64,000 nucleotides of DNA from Hygrophila difformis (GCA_030278955.1 JAOANR010000011.1:45433417-45497416); one strand, 5' to 3'. Numbered from the stretch's first letter, positions 20,743 through 33,474 are shown. Program-made: numbers and translations. The notes: generated by a model not told the origin, from the letters alone.

Positions 20743-23351
20743 TTAGCGTGAAGAAACCCTAATTCGAAGTCCGTTGGGCGCTTCGACCCGAGGAAATTTC
20801 ATTAGCTTGTCTCCGCCGACTTCCTCCCATCTGTATTTTGTGACAAAATAGTGGAGGAATGTGGAAATCTCCGCAAGGCCTAGTTCCTTCCCGGGGCATT
20901 GCCTAGTGCCTCCTCCAAAAATTAGGAATTGGTTCTGATGTTCTAGGCCTTTATCCTGCAATTGACGAATTTTGTTGATGGTATTAGTTGTTGGTTCGGA
21001 TTGTTGTGTAGTATGGACACTATTAATTTAGCATTTTTTTTTATTACGAACCAGCCATCTCCATGGATTGAAGGTCAGTGGATCTGGGTAGAGGCATGGA
21101 TCATAGTTGACCTCCCTTGTGTAGACGTATATCCTCCATCCCTTGGGAATCGTGTATCCTGAAAATGGAAGAAACAAAGTAAATGATGAGCAATTCTTAT
21201 CCCGGTTCATAGTGTCTTTTGGCAAAGAAGTTGACTCTATGGCTCTATGCCTAAGCCTTCATAGTTCTTTTGTCTTTCCCACTTAACATGGAAACATGAT
21301 TATTGTTGTTTTAAGGAATATTTAGGACGTTAGATGGCACTAATTGTTTTTAAGCTCTAGACAAGGGAATAATTACAGATTTCCTTATTAAAGGATGAAC
21401 GGTTTTCTTATCCAAAAGCATAGACAAAATAATTGGCTCGGGCAAGAGACGGGTCATCAATGGGATGTCTTAGGCTGGAATGATAGGTTTTCCATGTGGA
21501 TCTTGATAGGGTAGGGTCCATAGAAAAATGATCTCTTATCCCATGATTGCCCCCGTATGCATTGGACCTTTTATTTTAATTATATTATTTTCAGAAAGAG
21601 TAAAGTGTCAATATTTCAAAGAATTTGACTATTACTCGTTTAGCAGTAATTTCTGATTTTCCTGTGCAACTCAATCTCAAAGAAAATTGTTCAAGAGAGA
21701 TTCTGGGTACCATTTATTTCCATATCTCTAGTTGTTTTCCTCAAAACTCCGTTCACTATTGTAGCTAGTCTTGATGTCTCATATATGACCTGCAATACGA
21801 GTAGAGGCAAAAGTCCATTAACTTAAGGCCAAAGTACAGTATTGTCTCGTGAGGAAAAGGCAATACTCACCGCACGTGTAAAGCGCATGGATTTGTAGTC
21901 ACTGTAATCAATAGGTTCCTCGAGCCCTTTTCGTTCTCTTATTGCCATATGTTCTTTCTGAAACCATTAACTTAAGTCAGGACATGGAACATGTAATAAT
22001 GAAACATAGGCGTGCTAATTATTGAAATGCCTACTTACTCTCAGTTCTTCAAGTACTTTTGGATGATCATGAAGATACTTGATCGCCATCATGGAAGTTG
22101 TTGACACGGTCTCATATCCCGAGTATAGGATTGTGATGATTAAGTCGATCAGCTCCTCGTCCGATAGCTTATATTTATTTTCTCCACCTACTAGAAAACC
22201 AAGCATGTCTTGATGATTTTCTCCAGATGCCCTTCTCTCCTCTATTAGTTTTCTCAAGAAGCTTGTAATATTCTGTCTTGCCTGTAATGAATTGAACGTG
22301 TTAGCATATCTTGATTTACTTGATGCTGTTTCACGATTAAAAGCTAGGTGATATTACCTGAAGGCCCTGACGATAGTTTGTATTGGGAAGGTTGATAGGT
22401 AGTGATAGAGTGCCCAATACCAGCTTAAAGAATTCAGGCATGAATTCCTGGCATATTCCACTAGCTTCCTTGCTCGCTATTTGTCTCAATGATGACAGAA
22501 ACGCCATCTGAGTGAATGGTTTTTGTAATTGGGTCAGAGAAGAATTGTAGGAATATATATTATCAGTATATAATCATTGATCAGATCTAAATTTTGAGTG
22601 CAAACCTCTTTAGTTTTCTCCTGAATATCAACGATTTGGTTATCCCATTTGCTCAGATGGGATCTCATGACATCATTTATTTTTGGCAGTAGTTGATCTT
22701 TAATCATAGTAGGACTGATAAGAGAAAGTAATGCTCCTCTCATATGTTTGTGGGCTGAGCCATGAATGGCTGCTATATTGCATTTTCCTAAGATGTCTAA
22801 CATTGACTGGGGATAACCAGGTACAAGTCCTTTAGCCTCACTCATCAGGATGTATCGGTTTAGCTCTGGATCCATTGAAACTATGGTAGGACATCCCAGT
22901 ATGTGAGATTTGAAAAAGTTTCCAAACCTATAAAACACAGATATAGTTAGTCAAGCACCTAAAAATTCCATCCAAAGGAATACTACAATCGTAACAAGTG
23001 TGGGATCATGACTGGTGGCCTGATCACATGTGTTGAATGATAGTATGTTTCTTTTTATTGGCTACTGCCATTACGTTAGAATGCATAGTTATTTCTATTG
23101 CGTTGAGAACGAAAACTAAAAGGTGTTTAAAAATTGTGCAGAAAGAACGACTAAAGACACCTTGATCTTTGGTTTGTCATGAAGGCTGGACCTTGTTTAA
23201 GAAACTCAGTTGTCTCTCCAAAAACTGGCCATCCCATGGTACCAGGTGGCAACCCCTTCTTCCTGTACCTGACCTCATTCCATCTCAATAAGGCAACACT
23301 CAAGATGCAAAGTCCCCAGAAGGCCCCAAGGATCACAAGTAAGGCAGCCAT
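20743..23351 (-). CDS. CYP85A1: CYP85A brassinosteroid C-6 oxidase (cytochrome P450), eight exons, intact
   Basis: Exons on the minus strand: 23351-23161, 22927-22606, 22507-22358, 22281-22039, 21957-21871, 21789-21711, 21158-21052, 20955-20743; all introns are GT-AG. Together they encode 463 residues without a stop, close to the usual length of about 465. An N-terminal membrane anchor (about 3-22) precedes LPPGTMGWPVFGETTEFLKQ. Typical P450 motifs follow: oxygen-binding SGYETVSTT (from 275), ExxR as YETSR (335-338), FNPWRW (387-392) and the haem loop FGGGTRQCPG with ligand Cys413. The sequence matches the CYP85A family throughout. The enzyme sits in the ER and oxidises C-6 of 6-deoxo brassinosteroids, making castasterone; some members go on to brassinolide, which cannot be judged here. 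The start is chosen by family alignment and an in-frame ATG with a TATA box 130 bp upstream. The symbol denotes the family; A1 or A2 is uncertain. Confidence 0.96.
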
Positions 23352-23466
23352 TGATTCTCTTTATTAACTCCTGCTATTGTAGGGAGCGGTGGTTGAGAGG
23401 GAAAGGGAGAGAAGTTTGTGAAAGGTATGTGATTTGCTATTAGTTTGTACGGGCTGGACATGAACT

Positions 23467-23472
23467 CGTGTG
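23467..23472 (+). promoter_or_regulatory. Brassinosteroid response element (BRRE) candidate
   Basis: CGTGTG, the core bound by BZR1-type repressors (CGTGT/CG), lies 6 bp downstream of the TATA box of CYP85A. Feedback repression of brassinosteroid synthesis genes through this element is established in Arabidopsis; its use here is inference, as a hexamer occurs often by chance. Confidence 0.45.
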
Positions 23473-23477
23473 GATGC

Positions 23478-23485
23478 TTATATAG
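23478..23485 (-). promoter_or_regulatory. TATA box of CYP85A
   Basis: CTATATAA on the minus strand, 127-134 bp upstream of the start codon, implying a 5' UTR of roughly 100 bases. Confidence 0.7.
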
Positions 23486-23528
23486 AGCTCTGATGAAATC
23501 TAAATATTACGAGGAGAGAGATGGAATT

Positions 23529-23577
23529 GGGGGTGGGTGGGTGGGTGGAGGGCAGGGGCTGGGCGTGGGCGTGGGGC
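23529..23577 (+). promoter_or_regulatory. G-quadruplex-type tract in the CYP85A promoter
   Basis: GGGGGTGGGTGGGTGGG followed by further G-runs (AGGGCAGGGG, CTGGGCGTGGGCGTGGGG). It fits the G3N1 quadruplex rule with single-base loops. The G-rich strand is the template strand of CYP85A, about 45-100 bp upstream of the TATA box. Confidence 0.75.
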
Positions 23578-23579
23578 TA

Positions 23580-25777
23580 ATAAGCCAAATCATGCACATT
23601 AAGAATGGAGGGACCTAGCTAGCTACTAGACTTTATAGTTAACTGAGTAGTTATTAAGAACCTAAGGTAAATTACAGGCAGGATAAATTTAATTGCAATG
23701 ACAGTTTTATTGATGATAAAAAAAACAGGCATATAATTCAACACCTCGTAAGCCTACACTTTTAATTTTAATCACATCAAATGATAAAAAAATGACCTCC
23801 ACCTAATCTCTTGTGTAGGATGCTTTGTGCTGTTCTAATACTTTTATCCGATTAGCTTCTGTCATTTTTAATCATTGGATTAATTAATTAAATTTCTTGT
23901 TGTAAGTGCTGAAAGAGAAATATTTATTTACTGAATCACTCTGAAATGTATTCTGCGAAATGTTAATCCAATGCCTATATTCAACTCATCTGTTGGATAG
24001 TTATATGAATACTAATATACTACTATATTTCGTGGGTACAACACTAATATAATAGTAATTTTTTATTTTTTCCCCATTAATGGTTATTTATTGAATTTTT
24101 GTTTGAGGTGCAGTTTGAGAAACTGCCTTTGACTGAATTTATGTTGGAACTATTGAGGTGCACATGGACACCGGCCACCTCAGTAGAAGAATGGCACTGT
24201 GACTTATTAACTGGTTCACATGCCTGCCAATTAGATCTGCAGAAGAAAATACAATAGTCACTGAGGGACATTTTATTGGTTAGTGAATGTGACTAATAAT
24301 TATCTAATATGAAAAGATGAAATAGCAAAAATCACCAGTGCCAAGATTTTTTTACTTTTTCGTACTCCATTGTGTTTCAACATAGAGGTATGTAAGCTGA
24401 GATACTAGATCCTATTATCTTTATCCGTGAAATTTGACTAATGGGCTGTTTTTTTGCTTTACTTAACTTTCTATGCAATATTTTCTCGTGTTTGAAATTC
24501 TTATCTTGCTCGTAGGTCAAAATGCAAGGGACTTTTTGGAGCCTTGTGCACAGATGAGAGGGAGGCTATAAAAAAACAGAGGAAAGACCCCCTTTTTCCT
24601 GCTAGGTAATCGCAATCCACTTAAGCATGATTTATGATTGGATTCTAGTGTAAGAATCTGTTTAAAATTTGAAAATTTGTTAATCATCTTCAATTAATTG
24701 AAAGCGACCTTAGATTTTATACTTACATTCACACATGCACACACTAAATGACATTACAATTCCAGTTCTACCCCATGTGGAGAGACTGTTGCCTTCTGCT
24801 ACACAGCCATTTCTTAGCCAAATTTTTAAATCGGGAAATTCTTCGATAATTGTTACTGCTTTCAGATTATTTTTTTATGCTTTAATGGTGCATCGTTTGA
24901 CTACTTTGACCAAATTAATCCCCCAGCACCATAGAAACAGAACTAACGTTTGAAGGAGTGTTTCTATAATTTTTGTTCATGCGGTAGGACGCCATTTTTA
25001 TCCATGAGATTAAATAAATGACAAAGATGCTATAAAAAGTTAGGCATAGAATTTGAGCAACAAAACAAAAACTGAGTGTCTACAGGGCCTCCTTTGTAGA
25101 AAATAACAAGGAAAGAACAAAATGATGATAGATGGATATGGAATACGGATATAGATGGGATGTCAATACTATCATACCCCCGTCGTATTGTATTAGTTTT
25201 CATTTAATTTTTTAAAAAACACTATATAAGTGGACATTAGAGAGTACATTTGATTTTGAGCAATAAAAACCATGCAAATGGTGAGTGCCGTACACAGCAA
25301 TGGTACATACTTGACTAGTCTCATCAGTAGGGTAACATTTATTTGTAATATGCACTTATAAGCCAGGGTTTGTCTTGTAATTTTCATTTGTTTTTCTCCT
25401 CTCATTTTGTTTATTGACTTTCAGCTGAAGCTGATGCCTTGTCATAACGTGTCATTAAAGGTGGGTTGGACAATGACTTGAAGAGAAATGTGGATCCTTG
25501 AGGAGATCCTTGGAAAGGGATTTGACACAACTGACACAGTGTGCCTTTTGCGTTTCAAAGGAAATTGTTAATCATCCCCAGAATTTTAAGGTATGTTTTA
25601 TCTTTTAATTACATTAATGCCATTGAGGTGGAAAATTTGTGTGAAAATTGAGTTCGTGCAACTGTCACAATTCAATCACTCGTTGCTTTGTGTGGTAGGA
25701 GTAATAGATTGAAAATTTCTCATTTAAGATTTGAACTAGACTAATTAAATAACCGAACTAGTGTTATTATTCACTCA
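23580..25777. other. Upstream intergenic region of CYP85A, no supported gene
   Basis: AT-rich with some more complex stretches (24080-24250 and 25400-25560). No exon chain or repeat end could be established. Further regulatory sites of CYP85A may lie here but none is distinctive. Confidence 0.5.
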
Positions 25778-25788
25778 CTAGTAAATAA

Positions 25789-25807
25789 CCCGTCGAGACT
25801 CGACGGG
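25789..25807 (-). terminator. Helitron 3'-terminal hairpin
   Basis: A perfect 9-bp stem with a 1-base loop (CCCGTCGAG, T, CTCGACGGG), followed on the minus strand by seven bases and then CTAG. Such hairpins mark Helitron 3' ends and are thought to stop rolling-circle transfer. Confidence 0.8.
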
Positions 25808-26099
25808 CATAACTTAATATTTTATATAATATATATTTATATTATATAAAGCAATAATAAATTATACTTTAAGTAATGAAAAATGTGTAATGATTTTTTA
25901 TACATTCAAAATGTATATGATAATATAATTTAATTATTTTTAAAACTAACAAAAGAAATCATATTATACCGTATTCTTTAGCTTCTGTGGCTTGTCCAGT
26001 ACAAATCTAATAGATCAATAAAAATAACTACTAAAATAATATTTTTATTTGATTTGAAATTTAAATTAAGATAAAATAAAATTTAAAAATAAGTATGAA

Positions 26100-27710
26100 G
26101 CATAATATGAAAATTTTCATAATAATTTGCTGAAAATTTCATTGGTGAAAATCTCATGATAGGGGCTATCTTTTCAAATGTCTGAATTTGAAGTGATGCG
26201 GTTTATATTTGTATATGTACTTAAAAAATTACTGCTATAGGATCACCCGTAGAGTTTATAAGAATATCATCCGAAAATGTCACATCTAATTGTACATCTC
26301 TAAAATCAATACCCGTTTTACCATATCACCTATATCAACTATCCATTTTACAAATTTTCTGCAATATATAAATTTCATTGTAAACAACAATTCTTGTGGT
26401 ATCTTGAGTTAATCATTCTAAATTGCATATTAATATTTTTAGCCACATCTTGCTAGTGACACGAAATATTACAACATAATTGTTCATGGCTAAAAATTAG
26501 TTTTGGGAGATAAAATCCGACATTCTTTAGATTGACATTGACTTTTGTTTATAATTATAGCAAAACAAACTGTGAATGAGAATTTTCTCATCTCAAATCG
26601 AATAAAAAATTTGGTTAAATCAAATAGACTCATAAACATTCTACCAATCAAGAATTTTCTATTTTCATGGTTTCCCGAAAATTATTTAAACCTCAACTAT
26701 CTAGTTCTGCATCCTCGTTACTATCAACGTACTTCCATTACATAATTTGTTTGATGGATATATATTCCTAAGAAACATGACTATGGAACCCTCATTCAAC
26801 TATATTTCATTATTTAGTAATCCAGAACAATTGATCGTGTCTAGATATTCTAGTAAAAATAATTCATTGGCATTATTTATCCTTTCACCGTTTTGACAAA
26901 TATTGTTAAAACTGATATATATATATATATATATACATTTTCATTTGCAGACATACGTTCCATAATGTAATTATTGATTGTAGCAATAATCTCATTGGTA
27001 GGGGTTAATCTATAGTAAAAATGTTTGGATTTGAAGTTGTGCAGTTTATATTTTATAAGTGCTCTCAACAATTGCCGATATAGAATCTCTCGTAGAGTTT
27101 ATAAAATTATCATTTGGAAATGTCACATATAATTGTACATCTTCAAAATTAATACCAACTTTACCAATTACGATCACGTACATGAAGTATTCATTCTGCA
27201 AATTTTTGCCATATATAATTTCCATTGTAAATAACATTTCTTATAGTATCTTAAGTTAATCCATCTTAATTACATATTAATACTCCGAGTCCCCTCTTTA
27301 CAGTGACCCGAGATATTGCAATATATCACTGACATGGGTAAAAACTGATATTTGAAGATAGAGTCTAACCTTCTTTAAAGGTTGACATGGTTTTGTTTTT
27401 TATAGTCATAGTAAAACAAACTGCGAGTAGAATTTTTTCCTCTGAAATCGAATGGAGAATTTGGTTAATTCAGACGGGCTCATAATCATTCTACCAATTA
27501 AGAATTTTCATCCCAAATATTGAGCTTTGTTTTAGTGAGAAGAGAGGTAAAATAATTTTCTTGAGAGGTTAAATAATTCTCTGATGTAAGTTTTTTGCAG
27601 GTAAAATTCTCGTCACAATCTATTGGAATACCAAATCTAGAATGTGCAGTCCTACCTCTTGGAATGAGTAAGGATGCTATTCCATTGGATGCTACAGGCA
27701 GCACAATATT
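26100..27710 (-). pseudogene. Helitron Pif1-like helicase fragments, partly duplicated
   Basis: Reading the minus strand downward, recognisable Pif1 blocks occur in order: ASNGIASLLIPRGRTAHSRF (about 27687-27628), VTFPNDNFINST with SAIVESTY (about 27138-27052), and LTPTNEIIATINNYIMERM (about 27008-26952). A second, more diverged copy of the last two blocks lies at about 26350-26120 (VTFSDDILINSTGDPIAVIF and SPMKF). The helicase would unwind DNA for rolling-circle transposition. Frames are broken by many stops and the Walker A motif is not visible, so this is a relic. Confidence 0.75.
26150..27505. repeat. Diverged direct repeat inside the Helitron
   Basis: About 26150-26665 and 26990-27505 are related over roughly 500 bp (period about 840 bp). 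Shared landmarks are TAATTGTACATC, CGTAGAGTTTATAA and CATTCTACCAAT, in the same order. Confidence 0.75.
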
Positions 27711-28132
27711 ACATCTACCATGAAGGGCTAAACATAATATTTTTTAGATAAATTATCGATAAATGTCTTGTCAGTTCCACCACGTAAAGAAAAATGAATC
27801 CACACCCATTACTATCAACTACAGACATTATTTTATTATAAACATTATTCTCATCATCGATCAACAAAGGTAATATTAGCATGATCTGCTTTCATTATTT
27901 TTCTTATTATAATATGTCTCTTCTAGTGTCAATAGATTATTTGTTTCAGATGTTAAAATTTCATTAAGTACTGGCATTCCAGAGAAAATTTTCAAACTTA
28001 TAGAATTTGCAGCAATTAGTCTTTCAACATGAACTTACTTTGATTATTCACAATCACAATTTTCTAACAAAGCTAGATTTATATTTGTTTTTCGTCAATT
28101 GCAAATATGTTAAAATATAGATTAATGAATTA

Positions 28133-28410
28133 CATCATTCGTTTTTTAAGTGTCCCACTTTCCCTTTTTGGGTGTTTGAAATTAAGTGTTACATTACCAT
28201 ATTTGAAATGCGTTAAAGATTAATAATTTTTACTAATTATACTTAAATTATTAATTTTTTATTTATGTTCATTAAAATAAAACTCCAAAGGAACAAAGTC
28301 AAATGTGACTTATTTTATTTATTTAGTTAATTCAACTAAATAAATTTTATTAACTTACCTTAATTCATGTGTCATTTCCTAGTGTTATACTTATTATAAA
28401 ACGGATGGAG
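28133..28410. mobile_element. Stowaway-like MITE, degenerate
   Basis: Flanked by TA at 28131-28132 and 28411-28412. The right end AAAACGGATGGAG matches the inverted CTCCNTCCGT terminus of plant Stowaway elements; the left end is worn. Nested in the Helitron. Confidence 0.5.
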
Positions 28411-28426
28411 TATTTCTTAAAAAATA

Positions 28427-28685
28427 TTCCCTCCGTCGCACTCAAAGTATCTCATTTTGACTTTTTAACACTGTTTATTGATCAATTTTGACCTAATGTT
28501 ATCGCAATTATATACGAAAAATATAGTCAAATCCGGTCTTGTTAGATTTTTCTAATCATGTAGTTTTAGAATATATATATTTTACATAATTTTACATATG
28601 TACATTTTAATATATTAAATGTTAAACAAATGTATTGGACGGCGTGTCCAAAAGTTTTGAAACAGAAATAATGAAACAGAGTGAG
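28427..28685. mobile_element. Stowaway MITE (259-bp family)
   Basis: TA-flanked (28425-28426, 28686-28687). Left end TTCCCTCCGTCGCAC, right end GAAACAGAGTGAG. Interior motifs such as CTTGTTAGATTTTTCTAATCATGTAGTTTTAGAATAT are shared in part with the copies at 39.5 and 47.9 kb. Confidence 0.75.
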
Positions 28686-29659
28686 TAGATTAAAAAAAAT
28701 TAAATTTTCCTTCTTTATTTACTTTATTTACTGATGGATCTATTCGCAACTATATAATTGTATATTACTTTTAAGTGAAGTGACATATTTTTATGAAAAC
28801 ATGTCATATATACATTAATTAATATATACAAATATTTTTATATATTCATTAATGTATCTTTTAATAATATAAATTCTATATATACACTGCAAATTCCATT
28901 TAAATTTGAACTTTCATTTTTTAAAAAAATTGAAAATTGTGGAAACACCATATAAATTGGAAATTAAATATCTTTTAAAAACTAAAAATTGGGATTCCAT
29001 ATACGCATTAATATATATTTAACATGGATAAATAAATCTGACGTTCAATGTACATTTTGATTACATCATTCACCATACAAAACCTCGTCATAATAATCTA
29101 TGGTGTAAAACTGAAAATCTATAAATAAATACAAAATGCAGCAATAATAAATAAAATAAAAAATACAAAATAATAAAATCTAAAATTGATAAAATAAAAA
29201 ATGCAAATAAATAAACTCCAACATAGATAAAATAAAAAATGCAAAATTTCATCTTTCAAATCTTTTTAAAAGTGAAATATAGTGATACGATAGGATGATA
29301 GAGTGAGAATTTATAAGTAAAGGATAGATTTTATACACGATATACTAAAATCTATAATGAATAAATAAATAACTGCGAAAATCTAAAATTAGTAAATTAA
29401 AAAATACAAAATAATATAGATAAAATAAGATATGCAAAATTTCAAATCTCAAATCTTTCAAATCTTTTTAAAAGTGAATATTGTAGGAATTCCATATATT
29501 TCAAAAACTGAAAATGTATAATAAATAAATAAATAAATGTGAAAATCTAAAACTGATAAATTAAAAATGCAAAAATTTATAAAAATTATAAATTTAAAAT
29601 GGAGACACCACATTAAATGTAGGATGGGTTGTTCACTAATGCTTTAATATATATATAGA

Positions 29660-30938
29660 TTTTTAGAGAATGAGAAAAAAATTGCCGACAATAACAAAAA
29701 TTAGGAAATACTAATCTATAATATATTAAACATGTTGATGCTATAAATAATAACGAGCTATAATGAGCCTTAAAAATTATATTGTTTTGGATTGAAATTT
29801 AATTGGGCTTTGAATAATAAAGTGTAACTTATATTGTACTATTATTTGTTTATTTATAATTTAATATTTTCAATAAAGAATTATATTTTAATAAAATACT
29901 ATTAAAAATATATATTTTCATTGATGCAAAAATTTATTGTTATTGATTTAAATTCATAAAAATATATAGAATAATTATATATCCATGAGAGTATGTGCCA
30001 ATTAATTTTTGAATTGTTATCATTTTTATAATTTAAATATATTATTTTGGCCAAATATATCAATATTGGAATGAAGATTTGGCAATTGATCAACTCCTCA
30101 CATTCCTGTAATTCGAACAATTAATAGTTCATATTTAATTATTCGTGAATTAATTATATATACAGTTCTTGCGATCAACAGACCAATATTATATTTCAAT
30201 ATTTAATTTTTTCAGACTGTATTTCTTTTATCGTTATCATATTCCCATCTATTCCGGCGGGAGTAATATTAGTAACTAATCAAGCCCATAATAATTATAA
30301 ATACTTTTGGAAAAAATAGACAGTGGGACATAAGAAAAAGATGTAGAGAAAAGATGAGCACGGAAACTACAGAAAGGAAGCAGACAATATAGGCTGCAAA
30401 AGGTTGCATATGCAAATACACTAATAATGTAGAGAGAGAAGGGGGTGGTGGAGGGTTGAGTCTCCATAGAGAGAGATATATAGACAAGGAAATGAATGTC
30501 TCTACCCAGAGACACACATGCAGAGCTTAACTGGAGACGTATTTGCTTCATTAAATGTGTGATATACAATCAAAACTCCAGAGATGCACGAGGGCCTCCA
30601 TTTTGTTTGTTTCTGCTTTTTGCTATGGTTTTTGGCACCCATCCCCACTTCTCTCCACCATTATTGTTTGTTTTTATTATTGTTATTTTATTTTCCAAAT
30701 TATTATTGCAATTATTCTCTATTTCCTTGCATTATAATCTGAATAATATACTTACCTTCCACATAACGATAAACAAGCAGCTATTATTCTGGATATATCC
30801 CAACCCTCTGCCGACTACCCCCTCAAAATTCCTACTGTTCATACTGGCTGCTTTAATTTATTAGCATTTATTGGAGTATTATAAAGTAGGGAGAAATTGA
30901 ATATCTATTTATTAGTGAATGAAAAGTGGAATAAATTA
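29660..30938. other. Intergenic, AT-rich, no supported gene
   Basis: Sequence between the Helitron and the next Stowaway. Overlapping open frames near 30276-30864 on both strands are hydrophobic and serine-rich with no motif, typical of low-complexity DNA. Confidence 0.6.
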
Positions 30939-31416
30939 CTCCCTCCGTTCCTTATTAATAGTCGTTTTAAGAAAAAATACGTTTACAATTATTGTAATCA
31001 TTATTGTATATTATATTCTACTTTTTTAGGTGAATACCAGGTATCCTCAGGCCACATTGGACCCAAGACTAATCCCTCGAGGATCGGGTGGGCATTTAAG
31101 GGTTGCCTCTCCCAAAGCAGAATTCTGCATACACAAAGGCTCGAACCCGAGACCTTTGCTTAAGCTGCCAGAGCCCCATACTACTCAGGCCAACTGCGTT
31201 TGGTCTATATTATATTCTACTTTTACCCCTATGTGTTTTTTTTTGGAATAAAAAATAGATTTGGAGTGGAAAGAATACACAGTATTCTAAAAATATCTTT
31301 TAGGATAATAAAGGGGTACTATTGGAAAAGTATGAGGTAAATATGTAAAGTGACAATTATTTTGAAATATATTTTTTTTTATTTCTAAAAAGACAATTAA
31401 AAAGTAACGGATGGAG
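30939..31416. mobile_element. Stowaway MITE interrupted by a SINE
   Basis: Starts CTCCCTCCGTTCCTTATTA and ends AAGTAACGGATGGAG, TA-flanked (30937-30938 and 31417-31418). Without the SINE and its duplicated target (199 bp) it is 279 bp. Confidence 0.85.
31026..31205 (-). mobile_element. tRNA-derived SINE (family 2), inside a Stowaway
   Basis: 180 bp flanked by a perfect 19-bp target duplication TATATTATATTCTACTTTT (31007-31025, 31206-31224). On the minus strand an A box TTGGCCTGAGTAGT and a B box GGTTCGAGCC show the polymerase III promoter. A second copy of this family is at 48188-48381. Confidence 0.9.
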
Positions 31417-32808
31417 TACTAAGTAGTAGTATTACAGTATTAGTTGGTGGAAAAAATAAAGAGGAATCTATATATATATATAAAAGTAATATAGTCAAGT
31501 TTCCCCCCACTTCCCCACCCCTTTTTTCAACAATCACATTTAATTCATCCAACAATGTTTAATCCTAAAATTTTAATATTATATATTGAAATATCCATAA
31601 ATATATATTAATATCCAATATTAATTAATATACGTTTAATATAATTCTTTTATCAATATTCATCAATATCCTAACAAATTCTTAATAAAATATTATAATA
31701 TCTTTAACTAATTTAAACTATTATATATTTTTAGAAGATCACGTCAAATTTGATTCTATTCATCCAATATTTGCATATATATCTCCATCAAACCTCCTCC
31801 TATTTCTCTATAAATATTCCATTCATTTATCTAATATCATGGTTGTCTTGAAATTCTCATCACCTCACATTTTATTTCTTCATTCTTTGTTTATGTCTTC
31901 TCAACATTGATTTTATATTTAAAACAATGTCTTTTGTTTCTTCTTCTCATGTATTACAATGTTTCACACCCCAATATTTTCCTATATTTCTTTTGTTGCA
32001 GGTTAATTTTTCTCAGATTACAATATATATTTTTCGTCTTGCTATTCATGTAAGATTTTTTTTACTCAAACGTGAATATTAGTGGATTTTTTTTGTTTTT
32101 TCTTATGTACTATTAAATATATATTTCTAATGGTTTTCCAATGACTTTTACAGGATTACATCTAGTAATTCAAGATTGCAATTAAGTCATACTCTACAAA
32201 GTATTTTTATGATTCTCCTTTGTATACTACTCAAAATCTTTGTATATCATGAATCTATTTTATGTTGATTTTTTTTATTGTTTGTTTGTTTTTTTTGTCT
32301 TTATTCAAAATTTGAAAAAAAAAACTGAAGAGAATAAATTTGGAGATATTTCCACTTTATTTTTTATTGATGTATTTTTTTCATTTTGTTAATAGATTAT
32401 TCCCTTTTTGACATCTTTCCTTTTGGATACATTTTTTTTACATATTTTTTAATTTATTTAAGTTCACTATAAAGTAGAAAACAATCATTATTTAATTGAA
32501 TTCGGAAAAATTGGGAATAATCTAATAAATTGGATAGGGAATGATTTAAATTAGTTGTTTATTTTTTCCCAACTTTTTATTTAGCATAGTGATTTGTTAT
32601 TATTTTAGAAGATCTCAATCTAATTTTGAATGGTTGATATATATATAAGGTGGATACCGATCCTATATTTTTAATAAATTATTAATTAATATAAACGGTA
32701 TAATAACACTACATAAATTAAAAAGATTTACTATGATATACATCTTTTAACTTCGTCTAATTGAATAAATATAGTACTATATATTTGTATAATATATATA
32801 CTTATAAT

Positions 32809-33288
32809 TAGGGGTGAAAGGGGTACGGTCAATATCAGACCGATCCGATACTGTATCCGATTATATTCGAATCCGAATCTGTATCCAACTATCCAGCCAA
32901 ATATTTCAATAGTCGCATCCAAATTTGAATCTGTAATTTAATATATGCATTCGTATTTGTATCCAAAAATATCTGACCTTATCTAAAAACTGATAGGATA
33001 TTATCCAGATTTTAAATATGTATATCCGAATATATTAATATATTATTATTTATTAATTAAAAATTATCAATAATTATAACAAAATATAAAATTATTACTC
33101 CTATATAATTATCAAATTTTCAAAAAAGATTAAAAATTATCCGATAATCTGTATCCAATTAAATCTATATTCGACATGTATTTGTATCCGACATATCTAT
33201 ATTCGATCCGAATCCGAGAAAAAAATGTGGGAGAATATATATTCGTATCCAATACTATCTGATCATATCCATACCATTTTCATCCCTA
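32809..33288. mobile_element. hAT-type MITE
   Basis: 480 bp, starts TAGGGGTGAAAGGGGTACGG and ends ACCATTTTCATCCCTA. The 8-bp flanks CTTATAAT and CATATAAT differ at one base. Interior is rich in ATCCGAAT/ATTCGAAT words. Confidence 0.8.
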
Positions 33289-33302
33289 CATATAATATAA
33301 TA

Positions 33303-33474
33303 CTTCATTTCAAAATAGGTGTAACATAAGGAAATGACCCGAGATTCAATGCAAGGAATAAAAGTGCTTTAGTGGAAGTTTTATACCCTTAAAAGCATTT
33401 ATATATGGTAATGTAACATTTATTATGAAACACCAAAAAAAAGAAAGTGTAACACTTTAAAAAAATGGAGGAAG
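33303..33474. mobile_element. Stowaway-like MITE, small and degenerate
   Basis: TA-flanked; left end CTTCATTTCAAAATAGG, right end AAAAAATGGAGGAAG. Motif GTAACATAAGGAAATGACCC recalls the copy at 28.1-28.4 kb. Confidence 0.5.

Larger units (their letters stand above)
25778..29659 (-). mobile_element. Helitron with decayed helicase remains
   Basis: On the minus strand the element begins TCTATATATATATTAAAG (from 29659) and ends CTAG (25781-25778), with host A at 29660 and host T at 25777, as expected for insertion into AT. A 19-bp hairpin CCCGTCGAGTCTCGACGGG lies 7 bp before the terminal CTAG. Pieces of the Pif1-type Helitron helicase occur inside on the same strand, which agrees with the direction set by the termini. 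Length 3882 bp including a nested Stowaway pair. Confidence 0.8.

Noticed and set aside
30276..30864. Overlapping frames of about 100-120 codons
   Set aside because: Hydrophobic low-complexity translations of AT-rich DNA on both strands.
31030..31251. Plus-strand open frame with ASPKAEFCIHKGSNPRPLL
   Set aside because: Antisense of the SINE body.
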